Below, piece after piece: positions 16,988 to 25,022 of a stretch of 64,000 nt of DNA. Position numbers and translations under genes: made by a program. A model generated the notes under the pieces. That model did no database searches. It was not told where the DNA came from and saw only the letters and a program-made list of their open reading frames with translations. The first letter of the stretch is position 1, and each line of letters opens with the position of its first letter. Source of the stretch: Hymenobacter mellowenesis (GTDB lineage Bacteria > Bacteroidota > Bacteroidia > Cytophagales > Hymenobacteraceae); contig NZ_JAUQSX010000009.1 in assembly GCF_030581005.1 (NCBI RefSeq), positions 62,001-126,000 on the forward strand, in the 5' to 3' direction.

Positions 16988-17734
16988 ATGAGAACGAAAT
17001 TAGTCTACAATAAGCTGCAATCATTCATTGCCATGTTTATTGCTTGGTTTGCGGGCTACATCTACTTCGCCATTTACATGGTGCATTTCAGTAATTGGGG
17101 CTATGTAACTGATTTTACGTTTATACTTTCTTGGACTGGCATATTCACACTCATTAGCGCCTTTGTCTTCGTTCCAATTATTATTAAAGGCTACAATAAA
17201 ACGTTTCTGACCCGACAGACAAAATTGTTTCCACTAGTTACAGGTGCGGCTTCACAGCTGGTTTTGGCTCTCTTGCTTCTGCCGTTCACTGATTTGCGGC
17301 CATTTGAAATTAGTTGGTTTTATTTTGGATACGCAGGAATTATTGGGTGTGTATTTGGCGTGTTTTATGCCATGTTTCAAATTTTCTGGCCATTTGATAG
17401 CACGAGTACTTGGTTAAGAAAGTCGCTAATAATTATTTCGCCGGCTTTATTTCTTGTCTTTTTATTTCAGCTATTTCCTTACATCACTCCTACTTTGGCT
17501 TACAAGTACTTTGGTGATAGTATCAAAGAAAAAGCAATATTTTATGTTATGGGCAAGTATAAAGTAGGGGATAAAATATCAGACCTTGAAAGTCAGCTTC
17601 CGGGACTAACTGGTCAGGGGCTGGGTCAGCCGGCCGATATCGGAATGGCATCTGGCTCGGGCTACGGTTTTTCCTACGACATTAAATTCGAGAAAGGAAT
17701 CATTACTGAACTAGTAATAGATAGTAGCAAATAG
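16988..17734 (+). CDS. hypothetical AT-rich multi-pass membrane protein
   Basis: 248 aa, starting 30 nt after the PhzF-like gene. Five hydrophobic segments are visible at about 14-34, 43-66, 81-100, 109-136 and 145-170; the C-terminal about 70 residues are soluble (KYKVGDKISDLESQLPGL...). Codon choice and base composition are strikingly richer in A and T than both neighbours, which points to recent acquisition. I do not recognise a family and no catalytic motif was found. Confidence 0.65.
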   Translation: MRTKLVYNKLQSFIAMFIAWFAGYIYFAIYMVHFSNWGYVTDFTFILSWTGIFTLISAFVFVPIIIKGYNKTFLTRQTKLFPLVTGAASQLVLALLLLPFTDLRPFEISWFYFGYAGIIGCVFGVFYAMFQIFWPFDSTSTWLRKSLIIISPALFLVFLFQLFPYITPTLAYKYFGDSIKEKAIFYVMGKYKVGDKISDLESQLPGLTGQGLGQPADIGMASGSGYGFSYDIKFEKGIITELVIDSSK

Positions 17735-17801
17735 AGCGGGCAGTCCTGCGACCATGGGGTGGCAGTTGTCGAGAAACTTATCGGAATTCCGTTACCTGCG
17801 G

Positions 17802-18446
17802 CTACGATTTCGCCGGCGCCTTTTTCTTGCCCGTGCCGGTGCTAGCGCCCAGCCGCTCGGGGTTCTCGGCCAGGAACTTGCCCCAGCTTTTGCCGCCGCT
17901 CACGGTGGTGTTGTTGCCCTTCATGTAGTGGTGGCAGAGGGCCACGGCCAGGGCGTCGGTGGCGTCGAGGAACTTGCTGGCTTCGGCGATGGGCGGCAGC
18001 GTGAGCGTCTGGCGCAGCATGTGGGCCACCTGCTCCTTGGTGGCCGAGCCCGAGCCGGTGACGGACTGTTTCACCTTGGTGGGAGCGTACTCCACGTAGG
18101 GAATCTGGCGGGAGAGGGCGGCGGCAATGGCCACGCCCTGGGCCCGGCCCAACTTCAACATACTTTGTACGTTGACGCCAAAAAAAGGGGCTTCGATGGC
18201 CAGCTCGTCGGGCAGGTACTCGTCGATGAGCTCCAGCATGCGGTCGAAAATCCGCTTTAGCTTTACGGCATGGTTCGACCCCAGGGCTTTCATGTTGATG
18301 ACGTCGTAGCACAGCACGTCGACGCGCTGGCCGCGCACCTCAATCAGGGCGTAGCCCATAATCTGGGTGCCGGGGTCGACGCCCAGAATAATTTTGGGCA
18401 GCAGCTCGACGGCGGGAGCGGGGCGGGGGCGTTGGGTGGCGGGCAT
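17802..18446 (-). CDS. ruvC: crossover junction endodeoxyribonuclease RuvC
   Basis: 214 aa from the ATG at 18444-18446; a TTG three codons upstream is possible. Acidic active-site residues are visible in order: ILGVDPGTQIMGYALIEV, AIEAPFFGVNVQSMLKLGRA, then DATDALAVALCHHYM. RuvC cuts Holliday junctions made by RuvAB during recombination and repair. A Lys/Ala tail (KKKAPAKS) extends the C-terminus. No ruvA or ruvB is next to it. Confidence 0.96.
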   Translation of the reverse strand: MPATQRPRPAPAVELLPKIILGVDPGTQIMGYALIEVRGQRVDVLCYDVINMKALGSNHAVKLKRIFDRMLELIDEYLPDELAIEAPFFGVNVQSMLKLGRAQGVAIAAALSRQIPYVEYAPTKVKQSVTGSGSATKEQVAHMLRQTLTLPPIAEASKFLDATDALAVALCHHYMKGNNTTVSGGKSWGKFLAENPERLGASTGTGKKKAPAKS

Positions 18447-18590
18447 CTCACCCAAAGTTACGACCCGAACCAGCCCGCCGCACCAGAAACCGCCGCGGCT
18501 TGGGCAGCCAGGGCGTCCGATTCTTCCTGCTCAGGGCCCGCCCCGAAGCCAAACGAGCCCGAAACCCGCCGCGCCCGGCAGTGGCGCCGG

Positions 18591-19553
18591 GTGGTGTTCT
18601 GGGGCAAAATCGGGGTGACGCTGCTCACGCTGGGGCTGCTCTATAACAGCATCTTCGCGGCGCCCGATACGGCGGCGGCCTGGCGGCAGCTGCTAGCCAC
18701 TACCCTCAGCGGAGCCGGGCGCGGGCCGGTGCTGCTGGCCCTGGCCCTGGTGCCCCTCAACTGGGGCCTGGAGGCCTGGAAGTGGTACCGCCTGGCCCGC
18801 CACCTGGAGCCCGTCACGTTTGGGCGCAGCTTCCGGGCGGTGCTGGTGGGCCTCACGCTGGGCTTCGCCACTCCTAATCGGGTGGGCGACTACGCCGGCC
18901 GCATCATCGAGCTGAAAAGCCGCCGCGTGAGTGCGCTGGGGGCTGTGTTTCTGGGGCGCTACTGCCAGCTGGTGGCCACGGTGCTAGCCGGCGTGGCGGG
19001 CCTGCTTTATTTCCTACTGAAATTTTATTTGAATGGCTACCCGGCGGCCGGGCTGGGCGTGAGCGTATCGGCGGTGCTTATTAGCGCCTTGGTGCTGGTG
19101 CCGCTGTACCGGTCGCGGCTGCTGCTGGCGGCGCTGGGGCTGTGGCGGCCGTTGCGGCGGTTTCGGCCGGCGCTGGCCATCATGCCCACCTACCCGGCCC
19201 GGGCGCTCACGGCGGTGCTGGCCATTTCGGGACTGCGCTACGGGGTGTTTTGCGCGCAGTTTCTGCTACTGCTGGGGGCCTATGGCGTGGGCAGCCCGCT
19301 GGGGCCTGGGCTGGCGGCGGTGGCGGGCACTTTTTTATTGAAGTCGCTGGTGCCCTCGCTTAATGCGCTGGCCGATGTGGGCGTGCGGGAGCTGTCGGCC
19401 ACGCACTTGTTTGGGCTGCTGGGCCAGCCGGCGCTGCCGGTGCTTTCGGCCAGCCTGAGCTTGTGGGTCATCAATATTGCCCTGCCCAGCGCGGCCGGCC
19501 TGCTGCTGGTGCCGGGCCTGCGCGTGCTGCGCGAGAAGCGCGACGCCCGGTGA
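18591..19553 (+). CDS. lysylphosphatidylglycerol-synthase-type transmembrane protein (flippase-like)
   Basis: About 320 aa from a GTG at 18591 (a second GTG follows at 18594); the open frame reaches back to 18270 inside ruvC on the other strand, so the true start is uncertain. Eight or more membrane segments; characteristic LPG_synthase_TM segments include EAWKWYRLARHLEPVTFGRS, GLTLGFATPNRVGDYAGRI and LGRYCQLVATVLAG. Members with this domain and no catalytic part are membrane proteins of lipid or polyprenol transfer. It ends with TGATG overlapping the next glycosyltransferase gene. Confidence 0.8.
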   Translation: MVFWGKIGVTLLTLGLLYNSIFAAPDTAAAWRQLLATTLSGAGRGPVLLALALVPLNWGLEAWKWYRLARHLEPVTFGRSFRAVLVGLTLGFATPNRVGDYAGRIIELKSRRVSALGAVFLGRYCQLVATVLAGVAGLLYFLLKFYLNGYPAAGLGVSVSAVLISALVLVPLYRSRLLLAALGLWRPLRRFRPALAIMPTYPARALTAVLAISGLRYGVFCAQFLLLLGAYGVGSPLGPGLAAVAGTFLLKSLVPSLNALADVGVRELSATHLFGLLGQPALPVLSASLSLWVINIALPSAAGLLLVPGLRVLREKRDAR

Positions 19554-20752
19554 TGGGCGCGGGCGCGGCGTTGCTGGTGCTGCCGGCGCTGTACGCGGGG
19601 CTCATGGTGTGGCTGCGTGCGGGGCTTCACGCTTCGCGTACCGCTTCGCTGAATGAAGAATTAAGAATGAAGAATGAAGAATTGAGGTCTACATCCAGTA
19701 ATTCCTCATTCCTCATTCCTCGTTCTTCATTAAGCGAAGCGCCAACCTTCTCCATCCTCATTGCCGCCCGCAACGAAGCAGAAACCCTGCCCCAGTTACT
19801 CAGCGACCTGGCGGCCCAGACGCTGCCATCGGCCCATTTTGAAGTTCTCATTGCCGACGACCACTCCACTGATGCCACCGCCGCCATCGTGGCGGAGGCC
19901 GCCCTGGAAACACTGTTCTCGCTACGGCTCATCACGCTGCCCGCCGCCGAAACCGGCAAGAAAGCCACCTTGCACGCCGCCCTGCAGGTTGCCCGCGCTC
20001 CCTGGCTGGTGTGCACCGATGCTGACTGCCGCCTTGGTCCCGGCTGGCTGGCGGCCTACGCCACGCTCATCGCCCAAAAGCTGGCGGCCAATTTCATCAG
20101 CGGCCCGGTGTTGCTCACAGGCTCCGATACTCTGTTTGCCCAGCTCATGGGGCTGGAGTTTGCCGGGCTGGTGGGCGTAGGTGGCGCCTGCCTGGCCCGG
20201 CAGCAGCCCACCATGTGCAACGGCGCCAACCTGGCCTACCGCCGCGCTGCCTTCGAGGCCGTGGGCGGCTTTGTCGACAACGCCCACCTGGCCAGCGGCG
20301 ACGACGAGTTTCTGCTGCACAAAATCCACGCGGCCTTTCCCGGTACCACCCATTTCCTGGCCCATGCCGACGCCATTGTGCGCACGGCCGCGCCGCCCAC
20401 GCTGCTGGCGCTACTGCGCCAACGGGTGCGCTGGGCCAGCAAGTGGCGGCATTACCAAAGCCCGGCCTCGCGCCGCCTGGCCCTGCTGGTGCTGGGGGCC
20501 AACGTAGCGCTGGCCGCCGGGGTAGGAGCGGGGCTGGTGTGGCCCGACCTCTGGCCCTGGGTGCTGGCGGCCTGGGTGCTCAAGCTGGGCGCCGATGCCT
20601 GGTTTATGGCGCCGGTGCTGGGGTTTCTGGGGCGGCGGAAGTGGCTGGGGCTGCTGCCGTTGCTGCAGGTGTTGTATGCGCCGTATGCGCTGGGCGTGGG
20701 GCTGGCCGGCCTGCGCGGCGGGTACCAGTGGAAAGGGCGGGCGGTGCGGTGA
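19553..20752 (+). CDS. family 2 glycosyltransferase with inserted palindromic segment
   Basis: 399 aa; the ATG at 19553 overlaps the upstream stop (TGATG). An N-terminal membrane anchor is followed by a GT-A domain: FSILIAARNEAETL, IADDHSTDATA, CTDADCRLGPGW (DxD), GACLARQQPTMCNGANLAYR and the QRVRWASKW acceptor motif; three C-terminal membrane helices follow. It probably transfers a sugar to a lipid-linked acceptor. Residues about 31-63 (ASLNEELRMKNEELRSTSS...) are encoded by an imperfect palindrome absent from the typical fold: a repeat has inserted in frame between anchor and catalytic domain. Confidence 0.88.
   Translation: MGAGAALLVLPALYAGLMVWLRAGLHASRTASLNEELRMKNEELRSTSSNSSFLIPRSSLSEAPTFSILIAARNEAETLPQLLSDLAAQTLPSAHFEVLIADDHSTDATAAIVAEAALETLFSLRLITLPAAETGKKATLHAALQVARAPWLVCTDADCRLGPGWLAAYATLIAQKLAANFISGPVLLTGSDTLFAQLMGLEFAGLVGVGGACLARQQPTMCNGANLAYRRAAFEAVGGFVDNAHLASGDDEFLLHKIHAAFPGTTHFLAHADAIVRTAAPPTLLALLRQRVRWASKWRHYQSPASRRLALLVLGANVALAAGVGAGLVWPDLWPWVLAAWVLKLGADAWFMAPVLGFLGRRKWLGLLPLLQVLYAPYALGVGLAGLRGGYQWKGRAVR
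19643..19740. repeat. palindromic element inserted in a coding sequence
   Basis: The left arm starts GCTTCGCTGAATGAAGAA and the right arm ends TTCTTCATTAAGCGAAGC; the repetitive inner parts (AAGAATG, ATTCCTC units) also pair, giving arms of about 44 nt round a loop GAGGTCTACATCCAGT. It is translated in frame in the glycosyltransferase. The terminal GCTTCGCTTAATGA sequence recurs at 26376-26389 and 31873-31887. Confidence 0.8.
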
Positions 20753-20765
20753 AGGGCAACGCAGC

Positions 20766-21305
20766 TTAAAACATTGTTGCAGCTTTGGTGCGCCAGTATC
20801 GCAGTGCGGCAATAGCGGCCAGCAGGCCCGTATACGCGAGGGCGCATGTCAGCAAGGCCAGATAATTTGGTCGCATCGACCAGCTGGAAGGAAGGTAGTC
20901 ACGGCCGATGTTCAGGAAAAGAAAGGAGCAGAAATCAAGCATCAGCCCGGTGGCTACCAGTGTGGTGACGAACGGGCTGCGGCGGAGGCGGCCGAACCAG
21001 AACAGCTGAGGCAATACGCCCTTGCAGAAAAAGGACCCCCAATAGAAAAACCAATACGGCCCTGCCATCCGATTCAGCAGGAATAAACTATCCGCTTCCG
21101 AGCGCGTGGATAGTGAGGAAAAAATGACGGCGGCCGTAGACATCACCACGCCTACCGAAACCAATAGCATCACCAGATTTGCTACCCAGAGCTGCCGCTG
21201 GAAGGTGGCGCGGTAAGCCGGCAGGGCCAGGCCGACGAGCAGCAGCAGGGAGCTCAGGATGTATCCTGTGGGCAGAATGAGGAGCAGGGCGTGCAGCAGG
21301 CTCAT
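20766..21305 (-). CDS. membrane protein resembling part of an ActC/NrfD subunit
   Basis: 179 aa from the ATG at 21303-21305; a longer frame to 21458 adds a doubtful 51 residues. Five hydrophobic segments. Residues 98-111 (LPQLFWFGRLRRSP) and 134-142 (GRDYLPSSW) match by eye the conserved segments near the C-terminus of ActC/NrfD-type quinone-interacting subunits (QLFWFKxxRxNP ... RDFLPSSW), but the protein is less than half their length. It is divergent from the cytochrome c gene. It may be a shortened paralogue or a specialised partner. Confidence 0.55.
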   Translation of the reverse strand: MSLLHALLLILPTGYILSSLLLLVGLALPAYRATFQRQLWVANLVMLLVSVGVVMSTAAVIFSSLSTRSEADSLFLLNRMAGPYWFFYWGSFFCKGVLPQLFWFGRLRRSPFVTTLVATGLMLDFCSFLFLNIGRDYLPSSWSMRPNYLALLTCALAYTGLLAAIAALRYWRTKAATMF

Positions 21306-21444
21306 GATGGGCAAATTGTAGGGCGAAATGGCATCTCGCAAACGGGCGGGTTTTGAATCGAAGCGGCGGCGCAATGCACAGGGCCACAGGGAAAACAGAA
21401 CGGCGAAAATCCATCCAAAAAACCGCTTCGGCGGGCTTGGATGG

Positions 21445-21452
21445 TAAATTTG
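21445..21452 (+). promoter_or_regulatory. -7 promoter box (TAAATTTG) of the cytochrome c gene
   Basis: TAAATTTG is an exact match to the Bacteroidota -7 consensus TAnnTTTG and ends 34 nt before the ATG at 21487. No clear -33 TTG at the usual distance was seen. Confidence 0.5.
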
Positions 21453-21486
21453 CCGCATATATATTCCATCTCAACCCCCGGTACTC

Positions 21487-22023
21487 ATGCGGTTCAATTC
21501 GGTTGGTTTCGCCCTTTCGGTGGGCATGGCGTTGATAGTCGTGCTGATTGGTTTCACCCTGCTTAGTGCCGCCGGCCTGGCCGGCTTTGCGGCCGAGGAC
21601 GTGGCCCGGGCCAATGAGCCCGAGGCACCTAAGACGCATCAGGTTTCCGCCACCAGAACCAGCGTACCCAGCCCCGCCGCCTCGCCCGAAGAAGCCGCCG
21701 CCATTGCCGCCGGCGATGCCCTCTTCAAAGGCAACTGCGCCCAGTGCCACGCCGTGAACGAGCAGGTGGTGGGCCCGGCCCTGGCCGGCATCAGCAAGCG
21801 CCGGCCCCTGAGTTGGCTGCTGCCCTGGGTGAAAAACTCCAGCAAGGTGGTAGCCAGCGGCGACGACTACGCCGTGGCCCTGTTCAATAAATTTAACAAG
21901 CAGCAGATGCCGTCCTTTTCGCTCTCGGATAAGGAAATTGCCGCCATCGTGGCCTACATCAAGTCAGAGGAAGGGCGTTCAGAGCCCATGCCGCCGGCTG
22001 ACGCTATTGCTTCGGCGCAGTAA
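21487..22023 (+). CDS. membrane-anchored monohaem cytochrome c
   Basis: 178 aa. An N-terminal hydrophobic segment (residues 8-36) acts as signal anchor; a Pro/Ala linker follows. The haem site is C84-x-x-C87-H88 in GNCAQCHAVNEQVVGPAL, and the distal ligand is the Met in KQQMPSFSLSD (M141). The IVAYIKSEEG end is typical of class I cytochromes. It carries electrons in the periplasm, possibly with the divergent ActC-like protein. The last 20 nt overlap the convergent gene. Confidence 0.93.
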   Translation: MRFNSVGFALSVGMALIVVLIGFTLLSAAGLAGFAAEDVARANEPEAPKTHQVSATRTSVPSPAASPEEAAAIAAGDALFKGNCAQCHAVNEQVVGPALAGISKRRPLSWLLPWVKNSSKVVASGDDYAVALFNKFNKQQMPSFSLSDKEIAAIVAYIKSEEGRSEPMPPADAIASAQ

Positions 22024-22738
22024 CGCCGATTATTACGCCGAAATCGCCGTCGGTTTGAGGCCGGCCAGCGGCTGGTTCGTAGCTGCGCGATACGAAGCCG
22101 TCGAGGTAGAGGGCCTGCCGGCAGCCGGCTTTTTTGAAGTAGCTGGCGAAGTCGTAGAAGCTAATTTTCTTCCGCGACATGGCCAGCAGCACGCGGCCAT
22201 CGGGCAGGATGCCCACCCCGTTGCGGATTTGCACGTTGGCCGAGCCAGCGCGGAAAGCGGGGGGCAGGCGGCCGTCAATCACCAGCATCGGGCCCGATTG
22301 GGTGGCGTAGGTCACGCGGCCATCGTTGCGGAAATCGGCCGTTTGGCAGATGTGGGCGCTGCTGTCGGCGGTGAGGTAAAACACGCCGTTGGGTTTCAGG
22401 TAAAAGTTGCCCGGGCCGGAAGTGGTGTCCAGCGGCACCAGGGTTTTCCGGGCTTCGATGTATAGTCCCTGCGGCGCAAAGCCGGGGTCGAACATGCCCG
22501 CATTCATGGCAAAAACCAGCTTTTGGCCGCGGGCATCCAGCCATTTTTTCAGGCCTTCCAGGCTTTTGAACCGCTGGTTGTGGTCATCTTTCCAGTACAG
22601 CCGGAGGGGCGTCCGGCGCAAGTCGGCGCGGTAGCTGATGAAGGGCCCGCCCTCGGCCCACTGGCGGGCCAGGGGCAGGAGCAGCCCGAGCAGTACCAGT
22701 AGAAAAACAGCAGGCAGGATAACCTTGAAATTGCGCAT
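22004..22738 (-). CDS. phosphodiester glycosidase family protein (DUF2233/NAGPA-like)
   Basis: 244 aa from the ATG at 22736-22738. A signal anchor (VILPAVFLLVLLGLLLP) precedes the NAGPA-type domain: AMNAGMFDPGFAPQGLY, GNFYLKPNGVFYLTADS, ATQSGPMLVIDGRLPP, RNGVGILPDGRVLLAMS and ALYLDGFVSRSYEP. The family removes GlcNAc or similar groups from phosphodiesters or polymers in the periplasm; the substrate here is unknown. It is convergent and slightly overlapping with the cytochrome gene. Confidence 0.88.
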   Translation of the reverse strand: MRNFKVILPAVFLLVLLGLLLPLARQWAEGGPFISYRADLRRTPLRLYWKDDHNQRFKSLEGLKKWLDARGQKLVFAMNAGMFDPGFAPQGLYIEARKTLVPLDTTSGPGNFYLKPNGVFYLTADSSAHICQTADFRNDGRVTYATQSGPMLVIDGRLPPAFRAGSANVQIRNGVGILPDGRVLLAMSRKKISFYDFASYFKKAGCRQALYLDGFVSRSYEPAAGRPQTDGDFGVIIGVTAPKQ

Positions 22739-22801
22739 GGCAAAGCAGAAAAAAGCCGACGGGGCGCTGCCCCGGCCGGCCGCAAACGCCCGCGCCTCCG
22801 G

Positions 22802-23305
22802 CTAAGCGGCGGCGGCGGTCAACATGGTGAGGTAGTAGTTGGCGCAATGAATGGTTGTCAGCAGCAGTAGCTCTTTGTGGGCCAGCCGCTCAAACGCCTC
22901 CGAGGCCCCGAGCTGGTAATCAATGCTGAGCTTGGTCCATTTGTAGTCGGGCACAATGCTCAGCAGCTCCGTTTCTTCGCCGTGCAGCAGAATGAAGGAG
23001 CTATTCAGCAAGCCTTTGTGCTTGAGGATGTAAAAATCCTCCGTGCCTCCGAAGTGGGTGCGAATCAGGATTTGGCCTTTCCAGTTCATCTTAAAATCGA
23101 GCAGCACTTGTTTCTGCTGGTCTTTGACTTCGATGGTGGTGCCCCAGAAGCCCTTGGGGCGCACGGCGTAGTGGCGGTGGTTGGCCAACATGATTTCGGC
23201 CTTGAAGGAAAACCAGCTTTCGTATTCCAGCGCGCCCACGGGGGCGTCGGCCTGCGTTAGCTCGAAGTGTTTCGTGTCGAGCGATTTTGCCTGATAATGT
23301 TGCAT
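22802..23305 (-). CDS. conserved-looking hypothetical protein (tubby/LURP-like?)
   Basis: 167 aa from the ATG at 23303-23305. Soluble, alternating beta strands with many aromatic residues (EYESWFSFKAEIMLANHRHYAV, GFWGTTIEVKD, ILIRTHFGGTEDFYIL) followed by a C-terminal helix (LAHKELLLLTTIHCANYYL). The pattern suggests a 12-strand tubby/LURP-like barrel with one helix, but this is only a shape resemblance. No catalytic residues. It lies 63 nt upstream of the phosphodiester glycosidase gene on the same strand. Confidence 0.6.
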   Translation of the reverse strand: MQHYQAKSLDTKHFELTQADAPVGALEYESWFSFKAEIMLANHRHYAVRPKGFWGTTIEVKDQQKQVLLDFKMNWKGQILIRTHFGGTEDFYILKHKGLLNSSFILLHGEETELLSIVPDYKWTKLSIDYQLGASEAFERLAHKELLLLTTIHCANYYLTMLTAAAA

Positions 23306-23472
23306 GATGGACGGTGAAAAAGGGGAATTCCCAAGCGGCTGTTCGGCGGCAAGCTACGCGCGTCAACGGGCTCAATCATCGTCTGCCGGATTAAATTTGC
23401 GGGCGGGGCGGCCGTGGCGGGGTGGGCGCCAAGGCCGTCCGCCCCGGCTGAGCGCAGAGCCTTTGCGGGGCT

Positions 23473-23480
23473 TACATTTG
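23473..23480 (+). promoter_or_regulatory. -7 promoter box (TACATTTG)
   Basis: An exact TAnnTTTG match 31 nt before the GTG start at 23512; it probably serves the small gene and the permease behind it. Confidence 0.5.
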
Positions 23481-23511
23481 TCCCAAACCCATCCCGCCTG
23501 ATTGCCCGCCC

Positions 23512-23769
23512 GTGACTGACCCCGAATTCGACCTGCTCGACGAGCTGTACTTCGTCACCCCGTTCCGCACCTTGCTCCAGAAAACCGGTCTGCCCGCCGC
23601 CGAACTCGAAGAGCAGCTCCGCAGCCTGCTGGAGCAGGGCCTCATCCGCAGCTACTGGCCCGACGTGGATACCGAGCTGGCCTACGAAACCACGTCCTTC
23701 GGCGCCATTGCCCGCGATGCGTCCTACCTGGCCTCGAAGGAAGGCCTGCTGCAGCACAATACCCGCTAG
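23512..23769 (+). CDS. small helical protein, winged-helix-like
   Basis: 85 aa from a GTG. It opens MTDPEFDLLDELYFVTPFRT and contains LPAAELEEQLRSLLEQGLIRSYWPD, which looks like the recognition helix and wing of a small winged-helix fold. The stop is 2 nt before the GTG of the DppC-like permease, so the two are co-transcribed. Short wHTH-like proteins next to a permease recur in Bacteroidota; the function is unknown. Confidence 0.65.
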   Translation: MTDPEFDLLDELYFVTPFRTLLQKTGLPAAELEEQLRSLLEQGLIRSYWPDVDTELAYETTSFGAIARDASYLASKEGLLQHNTR

Positions 23770-23771
23770 CC

Positions 23772-24965
23772 GTGGCCACGGCAGTTTCCGCAGCTCCTCC
23801 TGTCACGACGGCCGCCGCCCGGCCGCCGGGCTATTACGTGCGCCAGCGCCTGTGGCAAAACCGGCCCGCCGTGGCCGGCCTGGCCTTTATTGCGCTGTGC
23901 ACGCTGGTGGCGCTGCTGGGCTACTGGGTGCTGCCCGACAACTCGCCCAACGCCAGCCACGGCTTCGTGCAAATCCAAAAGGAGCGGCCCGGCCTGCGCG
24001 TGCAGCTGCTGCGCCAGCCCCTGCCCGATTCGGCCCGCAACAACGAGCGCGCCGATAACCTCTTCGCCACCTGGCTGCACGGCCGCGAGCCTGACGTGCA
24101 GGAAACCCCTATCGGCGGCTACGAATTCTCAGGCGATTCCATCATCCTCAAACCCTTGGGCCAGCACTCCGCCGAAGCGGGCCGCCCGCGCCGCCTGGCG
24201 CTCTCAGCCGTGACGGGCCACGCCGGTGAGCCCGGCGTGCTGCGGCAGGAAATAAAGGACAAGCACGTCATTGTGCGCAGCTACGTGCTGGGGACCGACA
24301 AAGCCGGGCGCGACGAGCTGAGCCGGCTGCTGCTGGGCACGCGCATTTCGCTGGGCATCGGGCTGGTAGCGGTGCTTATTTCGCTGGCGCTGGGCATGGC
24401 CGTGGGCGCCGTGGCCGGCTACTTCGGCGGCTGGGTCGATTCGCTGCTGTTGGGGCTGATGACGGTGGTGTGGAGCATTCCGGGCATTATGCTGGTTATT
24501 GCCATTTCGCTGGCGCTCGATAGCAAAGGCGTGTGGGTCAGCTTCGTGGCCGTGGGCCTCACCATGTGGGTGGACGTGGCCCGCGTGGTGCGCGGCCAGA
24601 TGCTGAGCCTGCGCTCGGCCACCTTTGTGGAGGCCGGCCGGGTGCTAGGGCTGCCCACCTGGCGGCTCATTGCCAAACATCTGTTGCCCAATATGCGCGG
24701 GCCGCTCATTGTGCTGGCCACCAGTAATTTTGCGGCGGCCATTCTGCTCGAAGCCGGCCTGAGCTTCCTCGGGTTGGGCGTGCAGCCGCCGGCGCCCAGC
24801 TGGGGACTCATGGTGAAGGAGGGCTACGACCTGCTGGGCACCGAGGCCGGCCTGTGGCTCACGCTGCTGCCCGGAACGGCCATTTCGCTGCTCGTGCTCA
24901 GCTTTAATTTGCTGGGCAATGGCTTGCGCGACGCCTACGACCCCAAAACGCCGGTGGCTGCTTAA
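23772..24965 (+). CDS. ABC transporter permease, DppC/OppC family
   Basis: 397 aa from a GTG. One N-terminal membrane helix (residues about 36-55) is followed by an about 110-residue extracytoplasmic insertion containing SGDSIILKPLG and then the core: KAGRDELSRLLLGTRISLGIGL, the EAA loop (FVEAGRVLGLPTWRLIAKHLLPN), and SFLGLGVQPPAPSWGLMVKEG. The protein would move peptides or similar solutes with a DppB partner, two ATPases and a binding protein, none of which is nearby. Length is larger than usual (about 300) because of the insertion. Confidence 0.9.
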   Translation: MATAVSAAPPVTTAAARPPGYYVRQRLWQNRPAVAGLAFIALCTLVALLGYWVLPDNSPNASHGFVQIQKERPGLRVQLLRQPLPDSARNNERADNLFATWLHGREPDVQETPIGGYEFSGDSIILKPLGQHSAEAGRPRRLALSAVTGHAGEPGVLRQEIKDKHVIVRSYVLGTDKAGRDELSRLLLGTRISLGIGLVAVLISLALGMAVGAVAGYFGGWVDSLLLGLMTVVWSIPGIMLVIAISLALDSKGVWVSFVAVGLTMWVDVARVVRGQMLSLRSATFVEAGRVLGLPTWRLIAKHLLPNMRGPLIVLATSNFAAAILLEAGLSFLGLGVQPPAPSWGLMVKEGYDLLGTEAGLWLTLLPGTAISLLVLSFNLLGNGLRDAYDPKTPVAA

Positions 24966-25010
24966 GTTTGTAGCCCCGTTCGCATTTCATGCGCGATTCA
25001 TACGGGCTGC

Positions 25011-25018
25011 TTACCTTG
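25011..25018 (+). promoter_or_regulatory. possible -7 promoter box (TTACCTTG)
   Basis: TTACCTTG ends 4 nt before the ATG at 25023, the same spacing as in front of hutI; suggests a leaderless mRNA. Confidence 0.3.
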
Positions 25019-25022
25019 CTGC

